DNA of 64,000 bases from Pisaster brevispinus (Eukaryota; Echinodermata; Asteroidea; Forcipulatida; Asteriidae): assembly GCA_023634235.1 (NCBI GenBank), contig JAMKCF010000007.1, forward strand, positions 15,320,592 through 15,384,591. Reading direction: 5' to 3'. The notes beneath the pieces are model-generated. The model was not told where the DNA came from. It saw only the letters and a list, made by a program, of their open reading frames with translations, and made no database searches. A program made the position numbers and the translations under genes. Shown piece after piece: positions 31,433 through 43,528 of this stretch (positions are counted from its first letter, which is position 1; every line of letters begins with the position of its first letter).

Positions 31433-32319
31433 GTGTGGTAGTCGCGAGAGCAGAAGTCTTGTAGGAGCCAGAACTCTCAAGAAAACAGAAGCAGAATCGC
31501 AATTAGTGCAATTAAACTACCATCGCAACAAACACTTAAAGACTATTGTCCACAAGCCTATGGAATATCCTGACTGTACTTGAATGGTAATTTCTACACA
31601 TAGTTCAACCACATAAAAATCGATTTGCCTCTCAGTCATGACTGATCTGGAACAACCTTTAGGCATGATCCCTAACATTCTCAAACACTTAAGACACTTT
31701 TTATATAGACATAAACAATCTTGAATTATGAATATAGTGCAGTTATGATTGAAAGAATATTAAAAAAGCATGTTTTACGTGAATAATCTTTTAAAAATGA
31801 GTTTCTGAGTTCACTTACTTTGTGTTTGTTTTCCTTTGTCATGCTTTTTATTTTAGTCTGTCTTTCCTGAGGAAGGTATAAAAACAATTGCTTCACCTTA
31901 TCTTCATGTTGACAATGTTAACATGCTTCTCTATAGATAAAAATCTGTTTTTGGTAATTTCACACTTTGTGCATGTATGATTAATTGTAATTTTCAACAT
32001 GGAATAAAAATTCATTCAACTGAAAACTGGCAGAGATAGTCTTTCTGGGAAAAGGTATGGTTTAGGAAATGGTTAGGAAATTCGATTGTTATCAATAAAG
32101 GGAATCTTCCTTTTGAAAGATTCAAATCATGAACACTGTCGAGAATGCCTGCTGCCCTGGTGTTTTTGAGAACGTGTGTTTCCTATTGCAACTGCACGGC
32201 ACTTAAAGAACCCATCTGCCTGAACAAGAAGTGTGTAAGGTTTGGAAAAGGTAGGGAACCCCTTCTTAAGGTTCAAAACAAACTCAACAGGACAAAAGAC
32301 TTGAAGGATGGACTTTGAC

Positions 32320-32545
32320 GAAAAATGCCATCCAGTTCTCAGTGGTTCCTTTCCCTGCCTTTTCACCTCTGTGGACCCCGGTTCGAATCCCACCTCAGAC
32401 CCGAGGCCTTGCATGTGGATTGGGTTTCCAGTCTCAACCTGATTGCGTGGGTCTTCCCCCTTTGAGGGTTTTCCTCCCACATCTAAAACTGAATATTTCA
32501 TCTTGTTTCCAATTCATCTTGTGATTGTCTCTAACTGTGCTGTTG
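32320..32545 (+). repeat. SINE family 2, partial
   Basis: CCCCGGTTCGAATCCCACC, GTGGATTGGGTTTCCAGTCT and GTTTTCCTCCCACATCTAAA match 49905-50200 and the inverse at 19145-19442. Confidence 0.8.
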
Positions 32546-32643
32546 GATGTGTAATAAATGAGTCAAAAACAATTTGTAGTGTCCATGCTGCATAGTGGGT
32601 TGTTGGACTACACATGTCAGTCCATTTTACCCCAGTCCAATCT

Positions 32644-32928
32644 GGGCCCAATTTCATAGCACCGCTTAACGGTAAGCAAATTTACATGCTATTTACAGCA
32701 GAAAAATTTGCTTAAGCGTAAGCATATTTCACAGGTTAGCAAGAAAATTTGGCGGTCATCTTGGGCTTTCACCATGGATTTGCATTGTTAGGTCATTCAT
32801 TTTTATACAGTAAGCACCGGAAGATTAGCATGCCTTTTCGTCTGCTTGCGGTTAGCAGCGCTATGAAACGGAAATCACACAGTATAACACAAAAACTGAC
32901 CATAAAGCAGCTCTATGAAATTGGGCCC
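32644..32928. repeat. GGGCCC-ended MITE, copy 4 (long form)
   Basis: Begins GGGCCCAATTTCATAGCACC and ends GCAGCTCTATGAAATTGGGC, with the interior shared with 23099-23389. Confidence 0.88.
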
Positions 32929-32929
32929 T

Positions 32930-33075
32930 GGGCTCGATTTCACAAAGAGTTAAGATTGATCTTAAGTGCAAATCCATCTTAATTGCTAAGCAAAGTGTGA
33001 TGTCACAATACAAATCGCTATGGTAATACTGACAACTCATCTAAAGTTGAATCTTAGTGCTTTGTGAAATCGACC
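32930..33075. repeat. Second TIR MITE abutting the first
   Basis: Left GGGCTCGATTTCACAAAG pairs with right CTTTGTGAAATCGACCCC. It starts directly at the end of the GGGCCC element and contains CTTAAG-type inner repeats. Confidence 0.85.
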
Positions 33076-33160
33076 CCATGTCTTGGAATAAAGAATACTA
33101 AAATCTAGTGATGTACATGAATTTTAAACTCCTTTTTTGTTTTATTGGTTTTATTCACAG

Positions 33161-33222
33161 GAGTACAGTGTACACTACACTAGAGAGTGCTTCACATCCT
33201 GGTTAGCTACACTGTGTCATTG
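33161..33222 (+). pseudogene. NAAA-like pseudogene, exon 9 remnant
   Basis: After TTATTCACAG, the sequence GTACACTACACTAGAGAGTG then CATCCTGGTTAGCTAC and CATTGTGAGTA parallels NAAA exon 9 (GTCTACACCACTCTGATGAG, CAGCCTGGTAG, CATTGTAAGTAG). The frame is broken by a deletion. Confidence 0.7.
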
Positions 33223-33229
33223 TGAGTAC

Positions 33230-34945
33230 ATTATGCAATTATTAGATGTAGTGAATGAAAACAATACATGCCTCCCGAGACCCTTCAAGTTCATTTTTGT
33301 CAGAGTGTTGATTTAGTATGCAGTTTACTTTTGATGATTCTCGGGCTTTACTCCCTATTCAGTGTTGTTGGAATCGAGGCCAGGACCTAGACTTGAGTCC
33401 GATTTTTAACTTACGGTTATGTTGTCTTTGATGCAGCATGAGTCACATTGGCAAACGACTCGGACTCAGACTTAAATATCGTGGCTTATATACTGGGAGT
33501 CTCATGTTTAAACTAACAAAAAATTAATTGGAATATTTTGTTGACATGCTTACTTTTTTGATGATCATTTTGAGGGGAAAAATGTATGGAATGTACCGGT
33601 ATCAGGCAGTCATAAATGTCAGTACACACACTAAAACAATGGGTATTTTCCTTTTTTTGCATGTGTCATTTTTAATTCTTAATTACGTAATCTCGAGTGT
33701 TCCTACATCAAAATCAACTGGTCAATTTAACTAAGATCTTAACGAATTTTATTATGGATTAAAGAGTGACTTGTCAATGAGTCGTAATTGGAATCTTTTG
33801 GACGGAGTAACTTGGTACTTGGGCCCAAACTCGCGACTCAAACTTCGGACATGACCCAAGTGGGTACAACTATACTTTGGTTACAATGCGCGTGTAATAG
33901 GTTATACATTGAAATGATAAAGCAGTTCTTAGCTTGCAATTAATTATAATTGCTGTGTAAAATTGAAAACACGTATGGAGCAGTATTTACCTTTTTGTAA
34001 GAATGCATACATTGGTTTAAATAGGTTGCAGAAATTGGATAGGGCCAAGCTTTTGTAAAATACAAGACCAATACATGCCAATTCTAAGCGATTAGGCATT
34101 AGCACTACTACTAGCATATACCATTACCCCAAAAAATGGATTTAAAACGCTATTATACTTTTGAAAGATACATCTCTATTACAAATGATTCTACTGTGAA
34201 TTCCACACAAAATGTGACTGTTTAAACTATTGTGTCAAAGTTAATTCTGTCTTTTGCAAAGTGTTATATGAGTTAACTATATATTTTGTTCTAATGTCAT
34301 TGTTTTTCAGTATTTTTTGTACCTAAGGTGAGAAGTTGTTTGACGTTTGAATAAATAATTTCCTCCGGAATTTTTTAATTTTTTTTTTAAAAACCAACAC
34401 TGCTTTAGCGAATTTGTGCCCAATTCAGGACAATAATACACTCATCCCAGAAGCCACTGACATCCTTCTGGGTGTAAATCAAAGTCTGACCTGTACTGGA
34501 TGGAAGACTAATGTGTAATAGCCCTAGTTGCTACGAACCAAATTGTGTACAACGTTGACCAAAATTTGGATAATTTAGACAGACTGTGTACACTTTGTAA
34601 TGGCAGATGCAGTTTTCGGGAATTCAATAGTGGTGTTATAAATTGTACATAGGGAACAGTTTACAAAGGGCCAAGTTTAGGTAAGGTGCCACTTTTTTTG
34701 TAAAAGTGGGTGGGGCGGATTGGATGCTCACCATTTAGAGGAGAGTTCGATTAACCGCATTTTATTAGATGGCTCCTTTAAGTTCCATATAGTTCCCCAT
34801 TGTTCCTTATTTCAACATCATGATGCAAGAGTGAAATTTTACTTGTTGAAACCGAAAGTTAACTGCTGGGTTTTGGGATGATGAGATTTTACGAGGGGAC
34901 ATTTTTTGTATAACTTTGTTCCGATTTTCGTTTTGATTTGAGGCA
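33230..34945. other. Non-coding, short GGACTCGGACTT-like words
   Basis: No exon seen. Words such as ACTCGGACTCAGACTT (33460s) and CTCGCGACTCAAACTTCGGA (33830s) resemble 48905-48985, a probable low-grade dispersed repeat. Confidence 0.35.
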
Positions 34946-35139
34946 CACTGCAAAACAGGGGTGTATTAAACATGTAGTATAAAAAAAACCTACACCATGG
35001 GTGTTAAAATAAAACTAATTTATAAGGCACACATGTACATTAGTGTTATTTTAACACCATATGATGTTAAATTCTCTGTTCGGTGTTTCTATATGACAAC
35101 ACCCATGGTGTCAATTTTAACACCCCAGTTTCGGCAGTG
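34946..35139. repeat. TIR MITE, CACTGC ends
   Basis: Left CACTGCAAAACAGGGGTGT pairs with right ACACCCCAGTTTCGGCAGTG; TAACACC/GGTGTTA words fill the interior. 194 bp. Confidence 0.9.
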
Positions 35140-36352
35140 CGGTTGCTGACCAGAAAACCTTTATCCGAGTATGCATACACTTAACCAAATGACCACATAA
35201 AAAAAACCAACATATTGTAAAAACATTGAGAATTCATCAGTATTCAATTGGACTGTCTCAAACAGTGGCGTAATTAAGGGGAGGGGCAGTCCCCCGGGTG
35301 CCCCCATTTGAATTCTGGACTTTTTGGATTAGAAATTTCAAGAGATTTAATGTGATAATGTTGATGTTTTTAAAACTGTTTTTCCATTCACACGCTGATA
35401 ATGTGTTTGTTTTTACACTCACGCCAGGTTAGCGTTAAATATTAAACTATTGAAAAATGCCATGAAAAGGGATTAAAAAAAAAAAGGCAAACGAAAACTT
35501 TGCCAGAAGTGCCCCCCTTAAAGAAAATGGTGCACCCTCTTGTGCCCCCCCCCCCTTGTGCCCCCGTAAAATGTTACCCCAAATACCGCGCTGGTCTTTA
35601 ACCTTCTTTATGCTCACAGTTTTTTAAGGAAATGGTTCGTAATTATTTATACTGTTTGATGACTTTCACCAACATAAACTTGATCAACCTTTTAAATCAG
35701 AAAGTCCAACATCGATTAGCCACGGTGACTTGCCAATATGTTACTAGGCGTTATTTGTCACTAAACAGCTTTGTGATAATTCGATGATACATTTCCAAGT
35801 ACGGCCACAATGGTTATTCCCGCATGGTGTAAACATAGCAAGCTGCAACATCCTGAATTTGACGCGTTCATTCATGGATAAGTTTCCGCTTTTACCACAT
35901 GACTTTGCACGACGGAGTGACGTCAGAGACGGAACCTAACCCTGTGCGTGCGCACCCGGCCCGGCCCATACTCTGATGTGATCTTCGCGCATTGTGTTGG
36001 GGAAACGCACAAGGTCGGCAAGATTGGTCCCCCCCCCCCCGCACCCAATTGCCAAACACACACCAAAGTAATTAGGAGAGGCTGTGATTACGGAATGATA
36101 TGGCAAAAGTCTATCTTTCGACAGTGACATACACAAACAAAAAAGTTGGCAAACACCGTGTTTGGTTTGTTGAAAACTTGGCTGAAACAGAAATGAGGTA
36201 ATGCCATTCTGTAGAACTCACGCTCTCAGAGGTGCAAATAAAAAAAAAATTCAATTGCAATATTTTTGAACGCCCGAGGGCGTGTGTGACCAAAGTTACG
36301 TGATGCAAAACCGAGTGAAACTTTCATGCATGACGCGTTTCTCATAGGCCCT
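35140..36352. other. Intergenic, C-tracts, no gene
   Basis: C-rich tracts at 35291-35306, 35544-35555 and 36029-36040. The GTGGCGTAATTAAGGGG start near 35266 resembles GTAGCGTAACTAAGGGGG at 63788, probably a dispersed repeat end. No coding exon supported. Confidence 0.4.
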
Positions 36353-36562
36353 ATAGACCGTATTGAATATGACGTCACCATTCAAATATCTGCCCTACAA
36401 CCTGGCGTCTAGCGTGTGCGTGACGGTGTGCGTGCATGTGCCGTAGAAATCAAACCGGGAACGCTGCGTGCTTCATTGATGTACGCGTTTAGACGCGCAT
36501 ACGGTTTGCCCTACAAGATGGCGACTTTCATAGCAACAAAGGGGTTATTCAATACGGTCTAT
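36353..36562. repeat. TIR MITE, ATAGACCGTATTGAATA ends
   Basis: The left end ATAGACCGTATTGAATA and right end TATTCAATACGGTCTAT are inverted copies of 17 bp. GC-richer interior with GTGTGCGTGACGGTGTGCGT. 210 bp. Confidence 0.92.
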
Positions 36563-36599
36563 TGACATTTCTTTGAATCCCTTTGTCTAAAACCACATT

Positions 36600-36715
36600 C
36601 CTTAAAAGGGAACCGTTTCTCAAAATTGTATACACAACCACTACAGCTGTATAGTGCTTCTTACCAAGTAAGTTTGAATGGTCTTTAACTTTCGAGGAAT
36701 TACGAAAAGTATACC
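36600..36715. repeat. Fragment of the 0.5-kb TIR element
   Basis: ACTACAGCTGTATAGTGCTT followed by CTTACCAAGTAAGTTTGAATGGTC matches the 3' part of 43851-44350. Confidence 0.6.
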
Positions 36716-37286
36716 TTCCTTTAATAGTCTACGTGTTTTAAAGAAAGATTATTGGTATGAAAAAGATAGGAATGATGTAGCCTTCCCGATTTTAATATTT
36801 TGAGGAGAGAATAATGTAGTTATGCGTAATTGTTAAAACTCACAGTACATATTAACTGCATGGATATTGCGGGGAGTTGTTGTATTACACGACGGTACAC
36901 CAGTAAACTCCCCATAATATTTGTTAGTGTCCGTGTAAAGAGTGACACATAATATTTCATTGAGTTCATAGCCCGTACGCAGCCTGGACTTACTAAACGT
37001 GGGGGATGCACACCTACTGGATTTGACAAACTATGACTGTTGGTTATCTCCCACTCCGGAAGTTACGTCCAACCCCACCAAGCAGTTTGCTTATTTGGAT
37101 ATGCCACGTCCGGAAACAGTTTCATATAACAGCAATGTACGTTGTCTGGAGCAAGCACATACCGTACTCAATCGATCATATGTGGAAGGTACCTTGAAAG
37201 ATAAATTGCCATAGCTTACTGTGTTAAATTAAGATGAGCTTGAGACAATACAAGCTGAAGATTAATACATTGATAGTTGCTTAGTT

Positions 37287-39152
37287 ATGAAACATTGTAG
37301 GCATCACTTCCTCTTGACAGTGATGTTGGCGATCTACCTAGCAGTTTTTGCCGTAGCCGCAGGAACTAGTTCGAGCGCACAGAACAAGTTAATCTTCACC
37401 GTAACGGAACCTAACCCGGAGGAGACCGGTCGCATCGTACTGCAGTGCGATGCCACCACAGAAGGCTCCCAGGTTTTGGGGATCACCAAAGGCACTCAAC
37501 CGGTATCATGGGACGGGAACCTGTTGCCCAATTTTGTCAGGGGTGAGTCCCCGTCCCGGTTCGCCATGGCACGCGTCCAGCCGACACCCGGGAAAACGAT
37601 TGATGTCCTCACAATCAGTACCGTTTGCGCCGCCGAAGAAGGAACTTACAACTGTAACATATACACCAAGTCCATGAGCCAAAGTGCGTCGTACGTAGTG
37701 TTGTGGTCGAGAAGTGTGGACATATCAGTTAGAAGGTATGATAGTAGTGATCTTTGTCAGAATAGTGGTGAAATAACTGCTCTCAGAGGAGACAATCTCA
37801 ACCTTATTTGTTCATGGCGTTCAGACAGTGCCTCACTCAGCTGGACGGACGGTAGAAATGGAATGCCCGTCGACTCGGTGATGACCGTGTTACAGGGTAT
37901 TTCTTCTGCCAAAATCAACCCGACAGTCACAGACGATCTCGAAGGAGCAACGTTCCAGTGTTCGGCATCTGTCAATGTCTGCAGCTCGGAGGTTAGAACC
38001 TGCACTGTCGGACCTATTACGGTTGTCCCTGAACCTCAGGTTACCGTAACTTCCGTAGATACCCACATTGTAGCCGGGGAAGGAGCCGAGTTCGTCTGCA
38101 CTTTGATACCGTCCGCAACGAGCAGCCCCCCGGTTGTGAGCTGGCACACCGTTCCTCCTCTAGAAGCCAACCGGGCGTATTTCTCTTCAACGGGAGCTGC
38201 TCGAATGCGCTTGATGCTGATATCCGAGGAAGACGATGGCATGGATGTCTTTTGCACCACAACGTTCGGCAGATACTCCGCAACTGGGGAGTACAGAATG
38301 GTCGTGTCATTGAATGTCACGGGAACTAATGGTATTGTCGATCCAACAGGGGACACGGTGCAGACAACACCGGACAGCTTCCCGGGGGAGAATACAACAT
38401 CAACGTCACCACCGGCATCCAAACAGCCCTTCATCTTGTTCGGCTCGTACCCTATTACTGTAGCTATCTTCAGTGGTGGCTCTGTCGTCGTCGCTCTTCT
38501 CCTCGCCCTTGTTGTCTTCTGCTGCTGCCGGGGACGACGGAAGCGTAAGGCGAAGCCACTTCCTGCCAACAATCGACAACTTCGGTTGTCACCGAGCACT
38601 TTCGGGACCAGCACCCCCGGACACAGCGTCCCCGGCGGAGGGACCGACGGACTTTACATGTACGCCACGATTTTCGATCCAGACGAGCAGTGGGGAGCAT
38701 CTCCTGGTTCCACACCATCCAGGGCAACGACTGTCAGAGCCGACGATAACAGGGGATACCAACAACCGAAGGTTGGGGCACCGACTCCACCCGTGTACAC
38801 ACAGGTCGGGGCACCGGCTTTTGATTCCACCCCAGTTTACATGGAGACTAATTTAACCTCGCCAAACTCGGCCAAATATTTTGAAATAGCTCCCCCGGAG
38901 GGTATGGTCGGGGATTTCCTTTACCAATCGTCGGGCGAGTATGTTGATCCTGAGATGACCAGCCAGGAGACGGTGGACAAGGAACTGCCAACAATCAGAG
39001 CGGAGAAACGGCTGGCGGCAGCGAGCAGAAATGCCCCGACTAGTCCAAGTTCTTCGGGGTACCTTGCAATCGGCGAGGTGCCTGACGCAGTTCGTGCAGG
39101 AAGTTCAAAAGATATGTATGCCAAGTCGGCCGTGTATATGGAAATCAGCTAA
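37287..39152 (+). CDS. Intronless Ig-superfamily type I membrane receptor, 621 aa
   Basis: One uninterrupted frame. Residues 1-25 are a signal peptide (HHFLLTVMLAIYLAVFAVAA). Three Ig-like domains follow, each with the Cys pair and core Trp: Cys54-Cys123 (EEGTYNC), Cys175-Cys225 with Trp185, and Cys271-Cys323 with Trp286; domain 2 has extra cysteines at 157, 232 and 239. NVT (343) and NTT (369) are likely N-glycan sites in a Thr/Ser/Pro stalk. Residues about 388-414 are the membrane segment, followed by RGRRKRKAK. The 200-residue tail has 11 tyrosines (457, 459, 491, 504, 518, 531, 546, 552, 592, 611, 617). SGYLAI at 590-595 fits the ITIM consensus, and YATI, YTQV, YFEI and YMEI are YxxI/V sites, so SH2-protein docking is expected. 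The exact family is not recognised. Codon-rich GC composition stands out from the flanks. Lack of introns could reflect retroposition or a single-exon receptor family. Confidence 0.9.
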   Translation: MKHCRHHFLLTVMLAIYLAVFAVAAGTSSSAQNKLIFTVTEPNPEETGRIVLQCDATTEGSQVLGITKGTQPVSWDGNLLPNFVRGESPSRFAMARVQPTPGKTIDVLTISTVCAAEEGTYNCNIYTKSMSQSASYVVLWSRSVDISVRRYDSSDLCQNSGEITALRGDNLNLICSWRSDSASLSWTDGRNGMPVDSVMTVLQGISSAKINPTVTDDLEGATFQCSASVNVCSSEVRTCTVGPITVVPEPQVTVTSVDTHIVAGEGAEFVCTLIPSATSSPPVVSWHTVPPLEANRAYFSSTGAARMRLMLISEEDDGMDVFCTTTFGRYSATGEYRMVVSLNVTGTNGIVDPTGDTVQTTPDSFPGENTTSTSPPASKQPFILFGSYPITVAIFSGGSVVVALLLALVVFCCCRGRRKRKAKPLPANNRQLRLSPSTFGTSTPGHSVPGGGTDGLYMYATIFDPDEQWGASPGSTPSRATTVRADDNRGYQQPKVGAPTPPVYTQVGAPAFDSTPVYMETNLTSPNSAKYFEIAPPEGMVGDFLYQSSGEYVDPEMTSQETVDKELPTIRAEKRLAAASRNAPTSPSSSGYLAIGEVPDAVRAGSSKDMYAKSAVYMEIS

Positions 39153-39154
39153 AG

Positions 39155-42100
39155 TGCCGTGAAAAAAACTGAAACATAGTTTCTAACCCAACTGTCTTTT
39201 GAAGAAAAAAAGAACCCTAAGAGTAAGAGTTTATTTAAAGGGAAAACACTTGATGTTGTTGTTTCTATGAAACTCTTGTGAACTCGGGTCACAGGTCACA
39301 GAAACTTTGTTTGGATCAAAGGATACGTCAGACCGTATAAAACAAGTCATCACAATTATCAAAAACGTTCAAAGGAGGTTGATCAACGCTAGAGTGAAAA
39401 AAAGTGTTCGTAGCAATTACACATGACGTGTTCTTAATATGTTTGTATAATAGCGTATGTATTGCAAAGTAATCATGATGACGTAGTCATTTTCGTTTAG
39501 TGTAATCGCCTCGATGAAGCTTCGCTATTTATTTTCTCTTGCAATCTTTGTTATCTCAATATTTATGCTGATCTGATTTTTGACCGACTTGTCCCCAAAA
39601 TTGTGTTTGAATGTTGAATAGCTATATTTATAGATTTGGGAAAGTTATCAGTTAAGGTATTGCACGACGACAATCCGCCGTTCACAAGTTTTACTTATTT
39701 ATACACTAAAAAAAACCCACAAGTTTTTGTCGAGATCCCAACATTATCTTTTTCTGTTAACCTTGTGGAAACAATTGTGTACGTTACACGTTTGTCGGTG
39801 TATTGTCCGTGGATTATGCGAAGGTTTTTGTATAATTCACGTTTTTGAAACAGCAGCATCTGTCAAAGCTCGTTGAGAGAAAACAAGAATCATTAGATTA
39901 ATTTTCACCAAAATGCTGGTTCAAATCCCACTCAAACCGGTTATGTTAATAAAAAAAAATGGGTTTCCTGCTGGTGTACGATGCTTTTCGCCCTTTTCGA
40001 AATTATGGATTTTGCTCGGGCCCTGGCTTAAGGTGCCGTCCGCCTGTTTGAAAGTGCCGTACTAAAAGTGTACGTTTTCAAAAGGCCTGACTGTCTCCGA
40101 GTCGGAGCCCCTGCCGCCGAAACCGTGCTTTCGAAAAGGCCAATGTCAGAAGCTGCTTATCCTCACCCAGGTGTCCACAAGGGGAAGAGTGCAAAGGGAT
40201 TTTTGTGTGAGTGAATATTTTCCTGAAGGTTGTGTCCGTTGCTCATAAAACCATAATGTTGACTCTCACGAAGTCCTCTATAACATAAGCTCACATAATG
40301 AACGCCCGGGTCAGAATGGCACGGAAACTGTTTCACAGAAGAGACTTTAGCTCGGTTTTTGCGTCAGTTTGACCCATTTCTGTGTCATTTTGACACAGAT
40401 TCCGGGCCCACATTGAACCTGATAATAGGTCAGGCCCCGTAGGACCCCAAACTGGGTAATTTTTGACCCGTGAGATTTTAGAATGTACAGTTAGAGGGAA
40501 AATACCATGCCGGGAGACAGTACTGCCACAAGTTATCTGTTTGAGAGTGAACGACTATTATTACTGTATATATATATATATATTTTTTAATGCTTGAGGG
40601 AACAGAAAAACCTCGCTTCCGGAAGGCGCTCACAAAGACTGAAAAAGTGTCTTGATAACTTTTCACTGACTAGGGAGGTGTATTAACAGTTTTATATATA
40701 CGGAGACCAGCTAAAAAAAACCTTCAGAGGCGTCAATGTTTGTTTTAAAGCTGTGTTGGAACGTAGAAATGGATTGTATCTTTTTTAAGGACTTGTGTAT
40801 ATAAAAGGAAGATGGTTTATCTTCGGGGAAATAATCTGCTATGCTAGAATAAATGTCACAAACATATATTTATTCGTTTGCTATTGTGATGTAGTTTTAA
40901 AGCCTGCACTTTTGGGCCGGTGTGAGTCTTGCTTGAGCTGCCCATTACACGGCAATAATGTTATCTCAGGTCGGGCTCGGTCGAACTCGGTCGAACCGCT
41001 TCCTTTTGTCCGTGATCTGTAACGTTTAGACTTTTACATCATCTGCCCATTTTTAATATCTAATGACAGAGATGGTGTGATCAGTGGAATGACCAGGCAG
41101 TTTCATTTGGGTATTGGTGGTAGTGTGGGTGTGTGTGTGTTTGTTTTCACATTCAAACCGGGGACCTATAACAAAAGAGGACAATAGGGTCCCCGGTTGG
41201 GTAAAGGTCCCCAGTTAGAAATTGTGTACAAAACCAATGGGAGCTGTTGCCAAAAAGTCCAAACAAAAGAGGGACAATAGGAGGTCCCCGATTGGAGGTG
41301 TTTACACACTTGTGTGTGTGTGGGCAAGCGCTACATACGCAGTGTGGACCTGAGAACAAAAGAGGTCCACATAATGTAGGGATCTGAAGCACTATGTGGA
41401 CTTACACACGTCCACACAACGTTATTTGCAGTGTTGAGGAATAGGATTTTCCTTAAGTGTACAGAACAAAGGAATGTCCACACAACGACTGCAAAACAAG
41501 ACTTTGTGTGTGTGTGTGTGTGGGGGGGGGGTTGCTATTTGTTGTGTCAAGCCGGTTCTTTGTGCATTTTTCGATGTCAGTTTTTTTGCGGGGGGGGGAG
41601 GGAGGAGGGGAAAGGGTGGATGGGCAAGGATTCTGAGCTGGGGGGACAGATGGTACAGGGACGGGCTGGTGGAGATCTCCCCAAACCATCAGCAAAATAC
41701 CCTTTACAGAGATGACCCCCCCGGTTGTGTTCCCTCTTCTGTCCCCTGTTGTGTAAATTTCAATGTGTAACTGCTAGTTTTGCCTTTGAAATATTCACTT
41801 AGAGGAATTAGAGGCTGCAAGTGTAATATGCAACCACAAGCTTTAAAAAAAATATATATAAAAAAACTTAACTGTAGCGTATTTTTCGATAAGTGCTCAG
41901 AAAATTGGAACTTGAAATGTTTTCACTTACCGGAACTTTAAACAAACAGCCCACATTGTCCCTAAGCAGATTTGAAAAGCATTGTTTTCGAAATAAGGTG
42001 ACTTATCATAAACATAATTATGCGCCTGTTTTTTAAATTTATATATATAGGGTACCCATTACAACCCATTTCCTCGTTAGTGGATGGTAGGTCTATAGTT

Positions 42101-42498
42101 TGAAAGGGGGACGGGGGTAGGTGGGGCGGGAGAGAATATAAACTGTTGAAATGTAAATGGTCTGCAAGAAACAAATGTTGTACAGTCCAATTATGCGAAG
42201 GTACGATTCCAATTGTTGTTTGACCTTTCACTTGCCGGAAGGAGGTATATCATTCACTCTCCTGTCCCTCGCATGGAATTCATGGGAGTTCAAACCCTGA
42301 CCCCTTATCAAAACTTTGCAGATTGTTTTTCCACTTCCCGTTTGGATCCGGGGCTGGTCTTATACCTGCACTTCAGAGTTGACAGTTTGACGAAAATACA
42401 TTGCTCTGGGAAAGAATTGACTGAAGTCTCGGATAACATACAAGATAAATACTACGAGGTTTTAATCATAAGGGGTTATCCATGCAGTACTTACTGCG
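39155..42498. other. 3' flank of the Ig receptor and intergenic DNA
   Basis: No gene supported. Possible polyadenylation signal AATAAA at about 39947. TATATATA run at 40566-40582; GT and G-rich tracts at 41125-41140, 41506-41530 and 41586-41640; imperfect repeats of GGTCCCC / AACAAAAGAGG at 41155-41365. Open frames here follow these low-complexity tracts. Confidence 0.4.
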
Positions 42499-42675
42499 GG
42501 GCCCACTTTCATAGAGCTGCTTAAACACAATAAAAAGCTAAGCACAACAACATTATGCTAACCAGGATAAGATTACCAGCCAAAATACCATGTCACTCGT
42601 ACAATTGTGACTGGTATCCTGCTCGTTAATGCTAAGCAGGATTTTCTGCTTAAGCAGCTCTGTTAACTTGGGCCC
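42499..42675. repeat. GGGCCC-ended MITE, copy 5
   Basis: Begins GGCCCACTTTCATAGAGCTG and ends CAGCTCTGTTAACTTGGGCC; interior TGTGACTGGTATCCTGCT. Confidence 0.85.
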
Positions 42676-43009
42676 TGGTCATTTTTCTATTCGGATGACT
42701 TAAACAGATTAAATTCCATTTCAATGTAACTATAATTCAGTTCGTCGAGAGAATAAAAAACATTAAATCTGCAAGACGGGTTTCAATCCCAAAACGTGTG
42801 TGCGATTGTTACAATACTTTATATACTTGCTCAATTGTACACCAAAGTTTGTTGCAGGCGTTTGATAGATTGCTTGGGTCCAATATTGGTTTGTCTCCTT
42901 AATACTTCAACAACGATAATAATGTCGATGTACGTTCGGTTTGCTTTTTAATTTTTTCAAAAATCAAAACTTTGGGAAATCGGAAGGCTGACCTAGTTCA
43001 GCTTTACAG

Positions 43010-43165
43010 CTCATGTCCTGCTGTTTACTGCCGCGGACTAGATTAACTTAAATAAAATAATGAACAAACAAACAAAAAGAAACTTGTCCTTCTATTTATC
43101 ACAGCTGTTTATCTACCGCCGCGGTGTAGATTAATTAAGAATTAAAAATAAAACAAATACATAAA
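43010..43165. repeat. Short duplicated segment with CCGCGG
   Basis: CTGTTTACTGCCGCGGACTA followed by GATTAACTTAAATAAAATAA is echoed by CTGTTTATCTACCGCCGCGG and GATTAATTAAGAATTAAAAA about 90 bp later. Confidence 0.45.
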
Positions 43166-43528
43166 TAAATATTAAAACAAAGAAGTGAAATTTAAAACCG
43201 TGTAACCGAGGAAAATAACAAGTTAGGCTTTGCGGGAAATGGTCCCCCCCCCTCAAATGCTTTGTCTTTCTGTTTTAATATGTTATCTTTGAAAGCATTA
43301 TTGTGAATTTATAGCCGTGGAACGCACTACGCGGTAAGGAAAAGCCTTCCCGTACTAGGCCCCAAAAGGTACAGATGGCTTTGTGGTTTCTGCTCTGCGG
43401 GGAACCACTTCCTTTGAGCGTGATTGTTTCATTTTTGGCAAACCTATATACAGGATGAGGAGAAGAATATGATGGTAGCCGGCAAAATCTCAATGTTTGC
43501 GCTGTATGCTAAAACGATTACTGATCCT

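Noticed and set aside
36999..37214. A small gene or upstream exon of the Ig receptor
   Set aside because: A 71-codon frame with no signal or family features; it may only be 5' UTR of the receptor gene.
38036..38614. A 192-codon minus-strand gene
   Set aside because: Shadow of the Ig receptor coding strand.
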